A DNA stretch of 54,574 nucleotides from an uncultured Oscillibacter sp. (GCA_910579435.1 CAJTVF010000012.1:1-54574), one strand, 5' to 3'. Counted from the first letter of the stretch, positions 1-7,854 are shown. A program made the numbers and translations. The notes: generated by a model from the letters alone, not told the origin.

Positions 1-154
1 CATGCTTGCCAGGGCGGGCGGTTCCCTATGCCCCGCCTAAGGTTTTTGCGCCCTTTGACCGGGCTGTGACTGGAAAAGCGAGAAATTCATCCCCCAATAT
101 GGCCCTTTATTGGACGGTTTTATTACCTTCGTCTGTTTGCCTGGCTTTTACTTG

Positions 155-175
155 TTTTAATCAGTGCTTCCTTTA
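155..175. repeat. Solo end of the inner MITE family
   Basis: The stretch contains TTAATCAGTGCTTCCT, which matches one terminal inverted repeat of the small MITE at 5854-6014 with one A missing. No matching left end is visible between here and the start of the window, so this is a truncated or single-ended copy. It lies just upstream of a degenerate transporter gene. Confidence 0.6.
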
Positions 176-300
176 CTCTGAGAGGAGACCGAAATATGTT
201 TTATGAATCCGCAAAAGCCTGGGCCTTCCGGCCGCGCCGCAGAGGGGGAGCATGGCTGCCGCGCCCCTGCCCCTTTGCGTCCAGACGGGAGGAGCCGGTA

Positions 301-783
301 TGAGCAGGCCGGACGGAAATAAGAGCTCAATGGTCCTGCTGACCGCTTTGGGGCTGGTTCTTCCCGCCGGGACCGCCGCCCTGGCCTTTGGCGTCGTCAT
401 GGGGGCCCTGACGCCGAAGCTGCCCGGAAATCCGCCTCTGCGGCTTCGGGGATTGTCACCGCCAGCGCGGGCGTGGGCAGCGCCATATTAGCCCGGTGAT
501 GCAGGACCTGACCGCCGCCGTGGGGCTGTTGGGCGCTATGGCCTTCCTGAGCGTTCCGCCCACCTCCGGGCTGACGGAACGTCTGTTCGGGGCGGCAAAA
601 CTAGGGACGCTGGTTGGCGTGGTGTTCTTCTCCCACCAGACCGGCAGCTTTCTCAGCGCGTGGCTGGGCGGCGTGTGCCTGGCCTCCAGCGGCTATATGC
701 CGGTCTGGCTGGCGGATGCCCTGTTGAGCGCTTCCGCGGCTGCCTTCAGCTTCAAGATCCAGGATGACCGGGAAATTTTATGA
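301..783 (+). pseudogene. Degenerate MFS transporter fragment
   Basis: Three pieces of one major facilitator protein are recognisable in different frames. The first (about 331-417) reads LGLVLPAGTAALAFGVVMGA. A frame change near 418 gives ASAASGIVTASAGVGS up to a stop at about 490. A further change gives the C-terminal piece at 496-783, with TSGLTERLFGAAKLGTLVG and VVFFSHQTGSFLSAWLGG, typical of the last helices of oxalate/formate-antiporter-like MFS proteins. The N-terminal helices are absent and the central helices have been lost between the second and third pieces. The total is about 160 residues against some 400 in the family. The gene is therefore dead, although the C-terminal piece remains open for 95 codons. 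Identification rests on motif recognition, without alignment. Confidence 0.75.
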
Positions 784-794
784 ACATCAAACCC

Positions 795-822
795 AGGCCC
801 CGGGGGATTTGCCCCGGGGCCT
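795..822 (+). terminator. Hairpin after the MFS remnant
   Basis: AGGCCCCGGGG (795-805) pairs with CCCCGGGGCCT (812-822) around a 6-nt loop, 11 bases after the MFS stop. The following bases are only weakly T-rich, so it may be a poor intrinsic terminator. Confidence 0.5.
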
Positions 823-840
823 AAACGCTTATATAGCGAA

Positions 841-948
841 CGCGGTTGAAAAAGCGCACATGCGGTCCCTATGAAGCCGGCCGCATATGCGGGCCCCAGC
901 GATGCTCCGCGCCGCTGGGCTTGAAAAGAATCCTCAGGCTTCTTTTCA
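841..948. repeat. Three-hairpin intergenic repeat, family A copy 1
   Basis: CTATGAAG (869-876) is followed by three hairpins: a GGCC-type palindrome (879-895), CCAGCG/CGCTGG (896-918), and TGAAAAGAA/TTCTTTTCA (922-930 with 940-948). The same order of elements, with different but still paired stem bases, occurs at 19474-19607. This copy lies between the MFS remnant and the 3-prime end of the leftward CheY-like gene. Confidence 0.6.
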
Positions 949-958
949 GCTGCGGCGG

Positions 959-1321
959 CTATAGCAGCGCCTCTTCAAACACCTTCAGAAGCTGTTCCTG
1001 GTGGAACGGCTTATCCACAAAGCCCTTGGCGCCGATCGCCTTGGCTCTTTCAAACGTGTCCTCGTACGCCAGGGAGGAGACCATCACAATCCGCGCGTCC
1101 GGATGGTCTTTCAGAATGATCTCCGCGGCGTCCAGCCCGTCCATCCCCTGCATGATGATGTCCATGGTCACCAGGTCGGGCTGTACCTCGGCGTACCGCT
1201 CAATGGCGTCCTCGCCGCTGCGGCAGTGCGCCGCGATCTCATAATCCGTGCCCTTCAGGACGTCCTCCAGCTGGACCCGGACCAGCCGGGAATCGTCCAC
1301 TACCATAATTCGCCTGCTCAT
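959..1321 (-). CDS. CheY-like single-domain response regulator
   Basis: This 120-residue protein is a complete receiver domain with no output domain. The acidic pocket is VVDDS (residues 7-11), the phospho-acceptor is Asp54 in VTMDIIM, and the conserved lysine lies in FVDKPF near residue 105. Such stand-alone receivers normally act by protein contact, for example on a flagellar switch or as a phosphate shuttle. It is the last gene of a leftward cluster with a CheX-like gene, a second receiver and a hybrid kinase, so it probably receives phosphate from that kinase. No flagellar genes are visible in the window, so a motility role is unproven. Confidence 0.9.
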   Translation of the reverse strand: MSRRIMVVDDSRLVRVQLEDVLKGTDYEIAAHCRSGEDAIERYAEVQPDLVTMDIIMQGMDGLDAAEIILKDHPDARIVMVSSLAYEDTFERAKAIGAKGFVDKPFHQEQLLKVFEEALL

Positions 1322-1339
1322 TTGCTGTACCCCCTCCTG

Positions 1340-1828
1340 TTAGGTCTCGTTCGGAACGGCCCCGCCCTCCTGGGCGCTGGGCACGTGATGGATCAGCTGC
1401 GCGCCCTCCCTGTGCTCGTCGGAGTAAGTGAGGATGAACTGCGCCTCCTGCCCCTCCGGCTCATAGCGCCCGTGGTAAAACACCGGCGTGCCGAAGTGGG
1501 CCGAGACCTGCGTGGCCCGGAACATCGCCCCCACGATCTTGCCGCAGAGCACGTTAAAATACTCCTTGCTGAATTCCTCCACATCCTCCGGCGTCACCGC
1601 GTCTTCGTGGAAGGAATTGCGGGCCATGCGGGCCAGCAGGCTGGTATCCGCGCAAAGGGTAAGGCTGGTGCCAAAGCCCTTGTCAAACGTGATATGGACC
1701 GTGCAGAGATCCTATCCCAGCGGCTGCTCTCCCTGGTGCAGGCGGACCCCGGCGGTCCGCTCCGTCACGTCCTGGAGGGCCTGGTCCAATATCTGCTCAA
1801 GCTCTTCCCTGGTTACGGCGGTATTCAT
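1340..1828 (-). pseudogene. CheX-like chemotaxis phosphatase with in-frame amber codon
   Basis: Reading from ATG at 1828 (preceded by an AGGGGGG ribosome-binding site) gives 38 codons, then TAG at 1712-1714. The same frame then continues without another stop for 123 codons to 1340. Either side of the TAG the protein is coherent: MNTAVTREELEQILDQAL before it and DLCTVHITFDKGFGTSLTL after it. The distal part carries EEFSKEYFNVLCGKIVG, resembling the E-x2-N region of CheX/CheC phospho-CheY phosphatases. Full length would be 162 residues, about the normal CheX size. A distal reinitiation at ATG 1627 would give a 95-residue fragment. The amber codon could be a recent null mutation or a strain or sequencing variant. 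Family assignment is moderately sure; loss of function is inferred. Confidence 0.7.
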
Positions 1829-1847
1829 AAATCAAGCCCCCCCTGGT

Positions 1848-2261
1848 TTAATAATAGGCAGGGCTCTGCTTGCCCGGGTCAAACACCCGCTGGATCCGTT
1901 CCAGCAGGTCGTCGGGGGCAAAGGGCTTCAAGACGTAATCGCAGATTCCCAGCTTGATGCCCTCCATAACGGACTTCCTGTCCTCCAGGCCGGTCAGCAT
2001 GATGACCGGAATATCGGCCCTGTCCTCCATGGCGCGGATCTCCCGCAGGGTCTCAAAGCCGTCCTTGGGGACCATGCGGATGTCCAGCAGAATCAGGTCC
2101 GGCTTCTCCTGCTCCAGGAACCGCAAGGCCCGCGCCCCGGAATTGACCGTGACCACGTCGTAGTATTTTTCCAGGGCGTCCGTAATCCTCAGCAAAATCG
2201 TAGCCGCGTCATCTACCGCTAAAATACGTTTGCGGTAGCTCTTTCTTCTCACTTGAGTCAT
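1848..2261 (-). CDS. CheY-like response regulator
   Basis: This 137-residue receiver domain has a short basic N-terminal extension. The acidic pair is AVDDA (15-19), the phospho-acceptor Asp60 lies in LILLDIRM, and the lysine is in YVLKPF. There is no DNA-binding output domain. Its start overlaps the stop of the upstream hybrid kinase by 4 bases (ATGA), so the two are translationally coupled and the receiver is a likely partner of that kinase. It lies about 20 bases upstream of the CheX-like gene in the same leftward operon. Confidence 0.92.
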   Translation of the reverse strand: MTQVRRKSYRKRILAVDDAATILLRITDALEKYYDVVTVNSGARALRFLEQEKPDLILLDIRMVPKDGFETLREIRAMEDRADIPVIMLTGLEDRKSVMEGIKLGICDYVLKPFAPDDLLERIQRVFDPGKQSPAYY

Positions 2262-5110
2262 CTGCTTCCCGTCTCCTTTTCAAGTTTGCTCAGAAGCTGG
2301 TTCAACAGGGCTTCCGCGTTGTCGTCCTCATACAGCTTCAGCTGTCCCTGGATCTCTCCGAGGCTGTCCGCCGCGTCCTGCGGCATCTCGTGGCGCAGCA
2401 GGACGTCCACAATCCCGGCGCATTCCTTTGACCGGAAATGCTCCAATTCATCCAGGGCCTCGCCCACCTGCTCCTTCAGCTCCCGGGGGGACAGCGGGGG
2501 GAGCTTTTCCGCCGGGGGGGCGTTTTGCCGGCGCTTCTCCAAAAACAGGCCGATGTTCTCCAGAAGCTCCTCATAGTTCTCCATCAGCGCCGGAAACTGG
2601 CGGGCGATAAAGTCCGTGTCGCCCTGGGCGGCGGCGTTCTCCTGGGCGCGGGCCATATTGGACACGTCCATAGCCCCGATGTTGGCGGAAGCGCTCTTGA
2701 GGCCGTGTACCTCCACCTGATAGTGGGAGATATCGGAATCGGCGAGTTCCCGCAAAAGCCCCGTTTTGCGTTGGCCGTCCATGTAATAGAGCTCCAGCAG
2801 CTCGGCAAAGCCCTCCGCGTCGCCAACATAATAGCGGGACGCGGCCTCCATGTCAATCCCCTTGATTTGAAAAACGCTCAGGTCTGCGGCGCCGGGCGCC
2901 GCCTCCTCCGCTCCGGCCTGCCGGCGCTCCTCCGGGACCCAGCGGGCCAGAAGCTGGCCGAGCTCCCTGCGGTCCAGGGGCTTGGCGATGAAGTCCTGGA
3001 AGCCCCGCTCCAGGAAGCGCTCCCGCATGCCCGACATGGCGTTGGCGGTCAGGGCGATGATGGCGGGGGCGGTCCCGTTCTCCCCGCAGTCCCTGCGGAT
3101 GATCTCCGCCGCCTCAATGCCGTCCATGACGGGCATCATGTGGTCCATAAAGATGATGTCATACCGGTTCTGGCGCACCAGCTCGATGGCCTCCGGGCCG
3201 CTTTCGGCCTCCGTGAGGTCGAAGGCATAGCTCTTCAAAAAGCCCCGGGCCACCTTGCGGTTAATCAGGTTGTCGTCCACGACGAGGACCTTCACTCCGG
3301 GGGCGGTGAAGGCCTCGGCGCGCTCCGGCTCCGCCAGGGGGCTCTCCCGGACCTCCGCGATGGGGCGCGGGTCCACGATCTTCTGGGGAATGGTGATGGA
3401 CACCGCAGTCCCCTCTCCATAAACGCTCTCCACGTTGATGGAGCCGCCCATTAGTTCGATCAGGTGCTTGACGATTGCCAGCCCCAGGCCGGTGCCCTCC
3501 ACGCTCCGGTTGCGCTTGGAGTCCACTTGGCGGAAATCCTCGAAAATCTTTTCCAGGTCCTCCTCCCGGATGCCGCAGCCGGTGTCCTCCACCCGGAAGG
3601 TAATCAGCTCCTCGCCCTCCTGCTCACCGGGCCTGCCGGTGACATAAGCCCGCACATAGCCCTCTTTTGTGAACTTGATGGCGTTGTTGAGAATGTTGAT
3701 CAGGATCTGCTTGATCCGTCCCTCGTCGCCGTTGTACCGGCAGGGGAGCGTATCGTCGCACTCGTATTTCATAATCAGCCCGCGCTTGGAGGCGGCCAGG
3801 TCCATCATGCCCACCACCTCGTCCACGACGGTTTTCAGATAGTAGTCCTCGTACACCAGCTCCATCTTGCCCGCCTCCACCTTGGACAGGTCCAGGATGT
3901 CGTTGATAATCGCCAGCAGGTTTTTGGCGGCGGACTTCACATCCTTGGCGTGGGCGTATATAGCGGGGTCCCCGGTCCCTTCCATGATAATGTCGTTCAG
4001 CCCGATGATGGCGTTCATGGGGGTGCGGATCTCGTGGGACATGTTTGCCAGAAACTCGCTTTTGGCGATGTTGGCTTTCTCCGCCTGCTGCCGCACCCGT
4101 TTGATCTCATTGATATAGGCCTTGATGTCCGTCATGTCCAGGATCAGGATGACGCAGCCCTGCTTCCGGCCGTTTTCGTCGACAATCCGCTTGCTGTGGC
4201 ACTCGTAATGCTGCCGGTTGATGGAAAAGCTCCAGGGGATGTTTTCGTTGAGCATCTCCTCCCGGAAATCCTCCACCACCCGGATATCCTCCCCCAGCTT
4301 ATGGGTGGGCAGGCTGACGAAGATCTGGGCGGCGGCCCGGTTGTAGCTGACCAGCCGGTCGTGGTCGTCCAGGGCGATCACGCCGTCCCCCAGGCTCTCC
4401 AGCACCTTTTCCGCCGCCAGATGCCGGAAGTCGTAGTTCCGGCGGCTCCACACCACGATGACCACCAGGGACATGGAGAAGGCCAGTGTCGCCGGGGTCA
4501 GGTCGAACACCTTGGTGAGCTTGCACACGTAGGCCACCAGCACGATGATGGGCATGGTGGAGATTGCAAGTATGGTCTGATACTGGCGGTTAATCCGCTG
4601 GTCCGAACGGAGGCGGATGGCCCGCGCCAGGGTATGGATGCAAAGAACGTAGGGGATGAGGATGCGGGTCACCATAAAAAGAACGTAGAGGGGGCCGTAG
4701 GCAATGCTGATGTAGGAAAAGCCGCTCTCGGCGGACAGCCATTGAAACTCCCGGTAGAACAGGCCGTTCCAGTTGAAAAATACACTGGGCAGTATAAAAA
4801 AGTTGATGGTGCCCAGGACGCCCAGCAATTTTTTGGGCGGGGACGCGTAGCAGTAAGTATACGTAAACCAGCAGTAGCACAGCGGGACAAACGCGGAACC
4901 CACGTTTTCCACCGTTACCGCCGTCACGGCGGCCTCCAGCGTGGGAGCGGTGAGCTCCAGCAGATAGCCCGCGTTCTGCACAAGCGTGCCGCACATAATG
5001 AGGATCAGCAGCTTCTGCTCCTGGGCCCCTTCTCCATTGATCAGCAGCAGCAGAGCCACAAAAATCAGGCATATGCCGCAGCACGTCAAGGCAATGACAA
5101 AGTTTTCCAT
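2258..5110 (-). CDS. Hybrid sensor histidine kinase, 7TM-PAS-HisKA-HATPase-REC-HPt
   Basis: This 950-residue membrane kinase is the top of the local phosphorelay. Residues 1 to about 225 hold roughly seven hydrophobic helices, resembling the histidine-kinase N-terminal 7TM domain. A PAS-like domain follows (about 235-330). His359 lies in SHEIRTPMNA, the ATPase domain has N475 and the G boxes GCGI and GTGLGLA, a receiver has Asp656 in IIFMDHMMP, and an HPt domain has His802 in VHGLKSASAN. A charged tail of about 80 residues has no recognised domain. ATG at 5110 was chosen over 5122 because GGAGGAG lies just before it. A consensus promoter at 5183-5211 points into the gene. The signal sensed is unknown. 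Confidence 0.93.
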   Translation of the reverse strand: MENFVIALTCCGICLIFVALLLLINGEGAQEQKLLILIMCGTLVQNAGYLLELTAPTLEAAVTAVTVENVGSAFVPLCYCWFTYTYCYASPPKKLLGVLGTINFFILPSVFFNWNGLFYREFQWLSAESGFSYISIAYGPLYVLFMVTRILIPYVLCIHTLARAIRLRSDQRINRQYQTILAISTMPIIVLVAYVCKLTKVFDLTPATLAFSMSLVVIVVWSRRNYDFRHLAAEKVLESLGDGVIALDDHDRLVSYNRAAAQIFVSLPTHKLGEDIRVVEDFREEMLNENIPWSFSINRQHYECHSKRIVDENGRKQGCVILILDMTDIKAYINEIKRVRQQAEKANIAKSEFLANMSHEIRTPMNAIIGLNDIIMEGTGDPAIYAHAKDVKSAAKNLLAIINDILDLSKVEAGKMELVYEDYYLKTVVDEVVGMMDLAASKRGLIMKYECDDTLPCRYNGDEGRIKQILINILNNAIKFTKEGYVRAYVTGRPGEQEGEELITFRVEDTGCGIREEDLEKIFEDFRQVDSKRNRSVEGTGLGLAIVKHLIELMGGSINVESVYGEGTAVSITIPQKIVDPRPIAEVRESPLAEPERAEAFTAPGVKVLVVDDNLINRKVARGFLKSYAFDLTEAESGPEAIELVRQNRYDIIFMDHMMPVMDGIEAAEIIRRDCGENGTAPAIIALTANAMSGMRERFLERGFQDFIAKPLDRRELGQLLARWVPEERRQAGAEEAAPGAADLSVFQIKGIDMEAASRYYVGDAEGFAELLELYYMDGQRKTGLLRELADSDISHYQVEVHGLKSASANIGAMDVSNMARAQENAAAQGDTDFIARQFPALMENYEELLENIGLFLEKRRQNAPPAEKLPPLSPRELKEQVGEALDELEHFRSKECAGIVDVLLRHEMPQDAADSLGEIQGQLKLYEDDNAEALLNQLLSKLEKETGSR

Positions 5111-5182
5111 TCTCTCCTCCATCTGCCCGAGCCCGTCGTTTTGTGCCCGAACAAAGGAGCGCGATGGGCTCTAATAATATTT

Positions 5183-5211
5183 ACAATAGTACTTTTCCGC
5201 CATGATGTCAA
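5183..5211 (-). promoter_or_regulatory. Sigma-A type promoter of the hybrid kinase operon
   Basis: On the minus strand TTGACA (5206-5211) is separated by 17 bases from TATTGT (5183-5188), about 70 bases upstream of the kinase start. Confidence 0.7.
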
Positions 5212-5351
5212 GGAATACAATGGCAAGTTTTATATTGGGAGAGTTGGGAGCGTTTATACTCACAAGTGAACATCCGGCCTCGCCGGACCCCCCATAATCT
5301 TTCAGCGTTTCCGGGTGAAATACAAAACCAAAACGGTAAAGGAGAAAAACT

Positions 5352-5576
5352 ATGAAAATCCATGTTGCCGGCAAGCTCCACCTCAAAGGTACTTCCAAGA
5401 AAACCGGAAATCCCTATGACTTCATCCAGGTCCACTACCTCGGTAAAGCTCCTGGCATGGAGGGCAACGCCGCCCTGACGCTCAACCTGGACCCTGTGAA
5501 CTATCCCAATGACAGCATCACCTTGAAACAGAGTACCCTTGCGCCGCAATCCTTTCCCTTCCTCCATGGTGTGTAA
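5352..5576 (+). CDS. Small conserved protein of a replicon remnant, probably truncated
   Basis: This 74-residue protein has a good start: GGAGAAAAAC directly before ATG. It begins MKIHVAGKLHLKGTSKKTG, followed by a beta-rich stretch (YDFIQVHYLGK, LTLNLDPVNYP). I recall similar short proteins immediately upstream of Rep genes in small plasmid-like elements of gut Firmicutes. A single-stranded-DNA-binding role, as in filamentous phages and rolling-circle elements, is a guess from size, beta content and position. The C-terminal residues after NDSITLKQ do not look like the rest, so a frameshift near 5540 may have removed the true end. It lies 34 bases upstream of the broken rep gene. Confidence 0.5.
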   Translation: MKIHVAGKLHLKGTSKKTGNPYDFIQVHYLGKAPGMEGNAALTLNLDPVNYPNDSITLKQSTLAPQSFPFLHGV

Positions 5577-5790
5577 CACCGTAAAAATTTTGTAACAAGG
5601 TGGTCTCAACATGGACGAAAAGACACCGCTTCCCGCAAATGGCAGCTGACCTTCAACAACCCGGAGGAACACGGCTGGACCCATGACCAAATCCGGGAAG
5701 TCCTCCGCTCCTTCAAAACCATGGCTTACTGGTGCATGGCGGATGAAATTGGAGCGGATGAGAAAACGCTCCACACGCATCTGTTTATTA

Positions 5791-6114
5791 GGCCTTGTTT
5801 GAAAAAAGTCTAAACGCCCAAAACGGCGGATTTTTTTCCGCCACTCTGCGTTAAGGAAGCACTGATTTAATCCCCGCGCACATCTTTACGCCATAAATTT
5901 CCGCTGATCTGCGTCAGAAAATCTTGAAATCCGCCAGGATTCCTGCAATTTTCTTCCTTGCCAGCGAAAATTTCTGGCGCAAATCTGCACACGTTGATTA
6001 AATCAGTGCTTCCTTAAATTTTCTTGCCGGGCGTCAGCCCGCCCGCGAAAATTTGCCTTGATTGGCGAAAAAATCTCTCACCGTTGGGCATTCCGTCAAT
6101 TTTCAAACAAGGCC
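5791..6114. mobile_element. Outer MITE inserted in the rep gene
   Basis: The element begins GGCCTTGTTTGAAAA (5791-5805) and ends TTTTCAAACAAGGCC (6100-6114), a perfect 15-bp terminal inverted repeat. It is flanked by TA on both sides (5789-5790 and 6115-6116). Deleting the element plus one TA joins CTG TTT AT to TA ACC TG and gives an uninterrupted Rep reading, HTHLFINLSPSNCRFSTL. It encodes no protein. The TA target suggests mobilisation by an IS630/Tc1-mariner type transposase, which is not present in the window. About 163 bp are its own; the rest is the nested inner element. Confidence 0.85.
5854..6014. mobile_element. Inner MITE nested in the outer MITE
   Basis: AGGAAGCACTGATTTAAT (5854-5871) is mirrored by ATTAAATCAGTGCTTCCT (5997-6014), a perfect 18-bp terminal repeat that extends 3 bases further if the flanking TTA/TAA is counted. 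TA lies on each side (5852-5853, 6015-6016). The element is 161 bp and non-coding. One end of the same family occurs alone at 155-175. Confidence 0.8.
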
Positions 6115-6812
6115 TAACCTGTCCCCCTCCAACTGCCGCTTTTCCACCCTCAAAAGCAAGTTTCCCGGCGCTCACATTGAAAAAGTCCTGGGGACAAGCC
6201 AGGACAGCCGGGACTATATCAGCAAATCCGGCAAATAGACGCTGACCGCATCCTGGAACTCCTAAAAGACGGAGCGAACAACCTGGAGGTAATCGGGGAA
6301 GTCCCCGGAGCAACGAAATTCATAGACAAGGCGGAACGCACCCGCTCCACCCTCCGGGACGCTCAGTTTGCCAACTCCTGGCGGGACCTCGCCGTCACTT
6401 ACATTTTCGGTAAGACAGGCTCCGGCAAAACCCGCTCCGTCATGGACCGCTACGGTTACGCCAATTGCTGCCGTGTCGCGGACTGCCGTCACCCCTTCGA
6501 TACCTACGACGGTCAGGACGTGCTGATTTTCGAGGAGTTTCGGGTCGGCTTGAAGCATGGCGATATGCTGAACTCCCTGGACGGCTATCCGCTCCTGCTC
6601 CCCTGCCGCTATTTCAACCGTCAGGCGTCCTATACCAAGGTCTTCATCATCATCCCCGCCGTTTCTTCCCATCCGCCGGGAGTGCGAAGTCCGGCCCTGG
6701 AAAAACTTTCCCCAAATTTCTTTGACAAACCGGCGGGAATGTGGGATACTTGAAAAAAGGGAAAAACCAAATCACACAGGGCCCCGCGCCCTTGATGCAA
6801 CAGGAGTGGACC

Positions 6813-7589
6813 ATGGATCAATTGAGAAAAAAGAAGGGCTTTATCTGCGACATGGACGGCGTGATCTATCATGGAAACCAGATTCTGCCCGGCGTGAAGA
6901 AATTCGTTGACTGGCTGGCGGAGGAAAAGAAAAACTTCCTGTTCCTCACGAACTCCAGCCAATACACCCCCAAGGAGCTCCAGCAGAAGCTGGCCCGGAT
7001 GGGGCTGGACGTGGACGAGTCCCACTTTTACACCAGTGCCCTGGCCACGGCCCACTTCCTGGACAGCCAGGCCCCGGGATGCAGCGCCTACGTGGTGGGT
7101 GAGCACGGGATTACCAACGCCCTGTACGATAAAGGCATCACCTATAACGACGTGAACCCGGACTATGTGGTGGTGGGAGAATCCTCCGCCTACAACCTGG
7201 AGCAGGTTACCAAGGCCATCCGCCTGGTGAACGCCGGGGCGAAGCTCATTGGCACAAACCCGGACCTGACCGCCCCGGCGGAGGCTGGCATCGTCCCGGC
7301 CTGCCGGGCCCTCATCGCCCCCATCGAGCTGGCCACGGGAAAGAGCGCCTATTTCGTGGGCAAGCCCAATCCCCTGATGATGCGGACCGGCCTGCGGATG
7401 CTGGGCGTCCACTCCGAGAACGCCGTGATGGTGGGGGACCGGATGGACACGGATGTCATCGCCGGCATCGAGACGGGCCTGGACACCGTGCTGGTGCTCT
7501 CCGGCGTGTCCACCCGGGAGACCTGCGAGGAGTACCCCTATCGCCCCAAGTTCATTTTGAAGGGCGTGGGAGAGATTCCCGGGAAATAA
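6813..7589 (+). CDS. HAD-IIA family sugar-phosphatase (NagD-like)
   Basis: This 258-residue protein is of normal family length. HAD motif I is FICDMDGVIYHGN, with the nucleophile and acid Asp residues in DMD. Motif II is FLTNSSQ, and the C-terminal motif IV region is VMVGDRMDTDVIAG. The C2 cap insertion between motifs II and III places it in subclass IIA with NagD, AraL and pyridoxal or 4-nitrophenyl phosphatases; the physiological substrate cannot be read from the sequence. The start at 6813 follows AGGAG by six bases. An in-frame upstream ATG at 6741 overlaps the rep remnant and lacks a ribosome-binding site. The gene borders the replicon remnant but looks native in codon use. Confidence 0.9.
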   Translation: MDQLRKKKGFICDMDGVIYHGNQILPGVKKFVDWLAEEKKNFLFLTNSSQYTPKELQQKLARMGLDVDESHFYTSALATAHFLDSQAPGCSAYVVGEHGITNALYDKGITYNDVNPDYVVVGESSAYNLEQVTKAIRLVNAGAKLIGTNPDLTAPAEAGIVPACRALIAPIELATGKSAYFVGKPNPLMMRTGLRMLGVHSENAVMVGDRMDTDVIAGIETGLDTVLVLSGVSTRETCEEYPYRPKFILKGVGEIPGK

Positions 7590-7673
7590 GCGGCGCGCTT
7601 CCCTTTCGTGTTAATAGGGCCGAAACCGCAGCTTGAAGCGGAAAGCCGGGTGAGATATGAGGAGTGGAAAAAT

Positions 7674-7838
7674 ATGGAGTATCAAAAAATCGATTCGCAT
7701 GACGAGTATTTAAAAATCGTGGAACAGTACCAGGATTATGAAGCCGGCACATGTGAATCGATGTCTTTAAAAGAAAAATCCCTGTTCGGCTTCGTGTCCC
7801 CAGCGTCTATTTTCAAGCGGCCCCGGCATGGCGAGTGA
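7674..7838 (+). CDS. Short hypothetical protein
   Basis: This is a possible 54-residue protein, beginning MEYQKIDSHDEYLKIVEQYQ and ending in a basic tail. I do not recognise it. The start has GAGGAG nine bases upstream, and the first 35 residues are charged and helix-like. It could be an intact small protein or the N-terminal remnant of a longer gene, because the reading after about residue 40 (FGFVSPASIFKRPRHGE) looks less ordered. It lies between the HAD phosphatase and the promoter of rpiB, with no obvious partner. Confidence 0.35.
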   Translation: MEYQKIDSHDEYLKIVEQYQDYEAGTCESMSLKEKSLFGFVSPASIFKRPRHGE

Positions 7839-7854
7839 TCTGTCGAAAATCATA

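Larger units (their letters stand above)
5611..6753 (+). pseudogene. Broken CRESS-like Rep gene (HUH endonuclease plus S3 helicase)
   Basis: Three segments make one Rep protein. Segment 1 (about 5628-5790) reads RKWQLTFNNPEEHGWTHDQI and ends in HTHLFI, the HUH metal-binding motif. Segment 2 (6117-6238) reads FSTLKSKFPGAHIEKVLGTS then RDYISKSGK, where Tyr is the likely nicking residue. Segment 3 (6238-6753) holds Walker A GKTGSGKT, Walker B VLIFEEF and LDGYPLLLPCRYFN, as in superfamily 3 helicases. Lesions: the ATG at 5611 is out of frame with segment 1; a MITE splits segments 1 and 2; a TAG stands where GKW is usual (TGG to TAG), followed by a one-base shift; and the C-terminus is aberrant after YTKVFII. 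This domain pair is shared by CRESS-DNA viruses and certain bacterial plasmids. The element is non-functional. Confidence 0.8.

Noticed and set aside
6..206. A 66-codon ORF at the left edge
   Set aside because: It has no ribosome-binding site, no protein-like pattern, and runs across the solo MITE end.
1712..6238. Genome-wide recoding of TAG, suggested by amber codons at 1712-1714 and 6236-6238
   Set aside because: rnmV, the flavodoxin gene and the Sua5-CoaE gene end in TAG at natural lengths, and an intact RF1 is encoded at 38865-39926. The rep copy also has frame changes, so decay explains it better.
6741..6812. N-terminal extension of the HAD phosphatase
   Set aside because: It overlaps the rep remnant in another frame, has no ribosome-binding site, and the family fold begins at the AGGAG-preceded ATG 6813.
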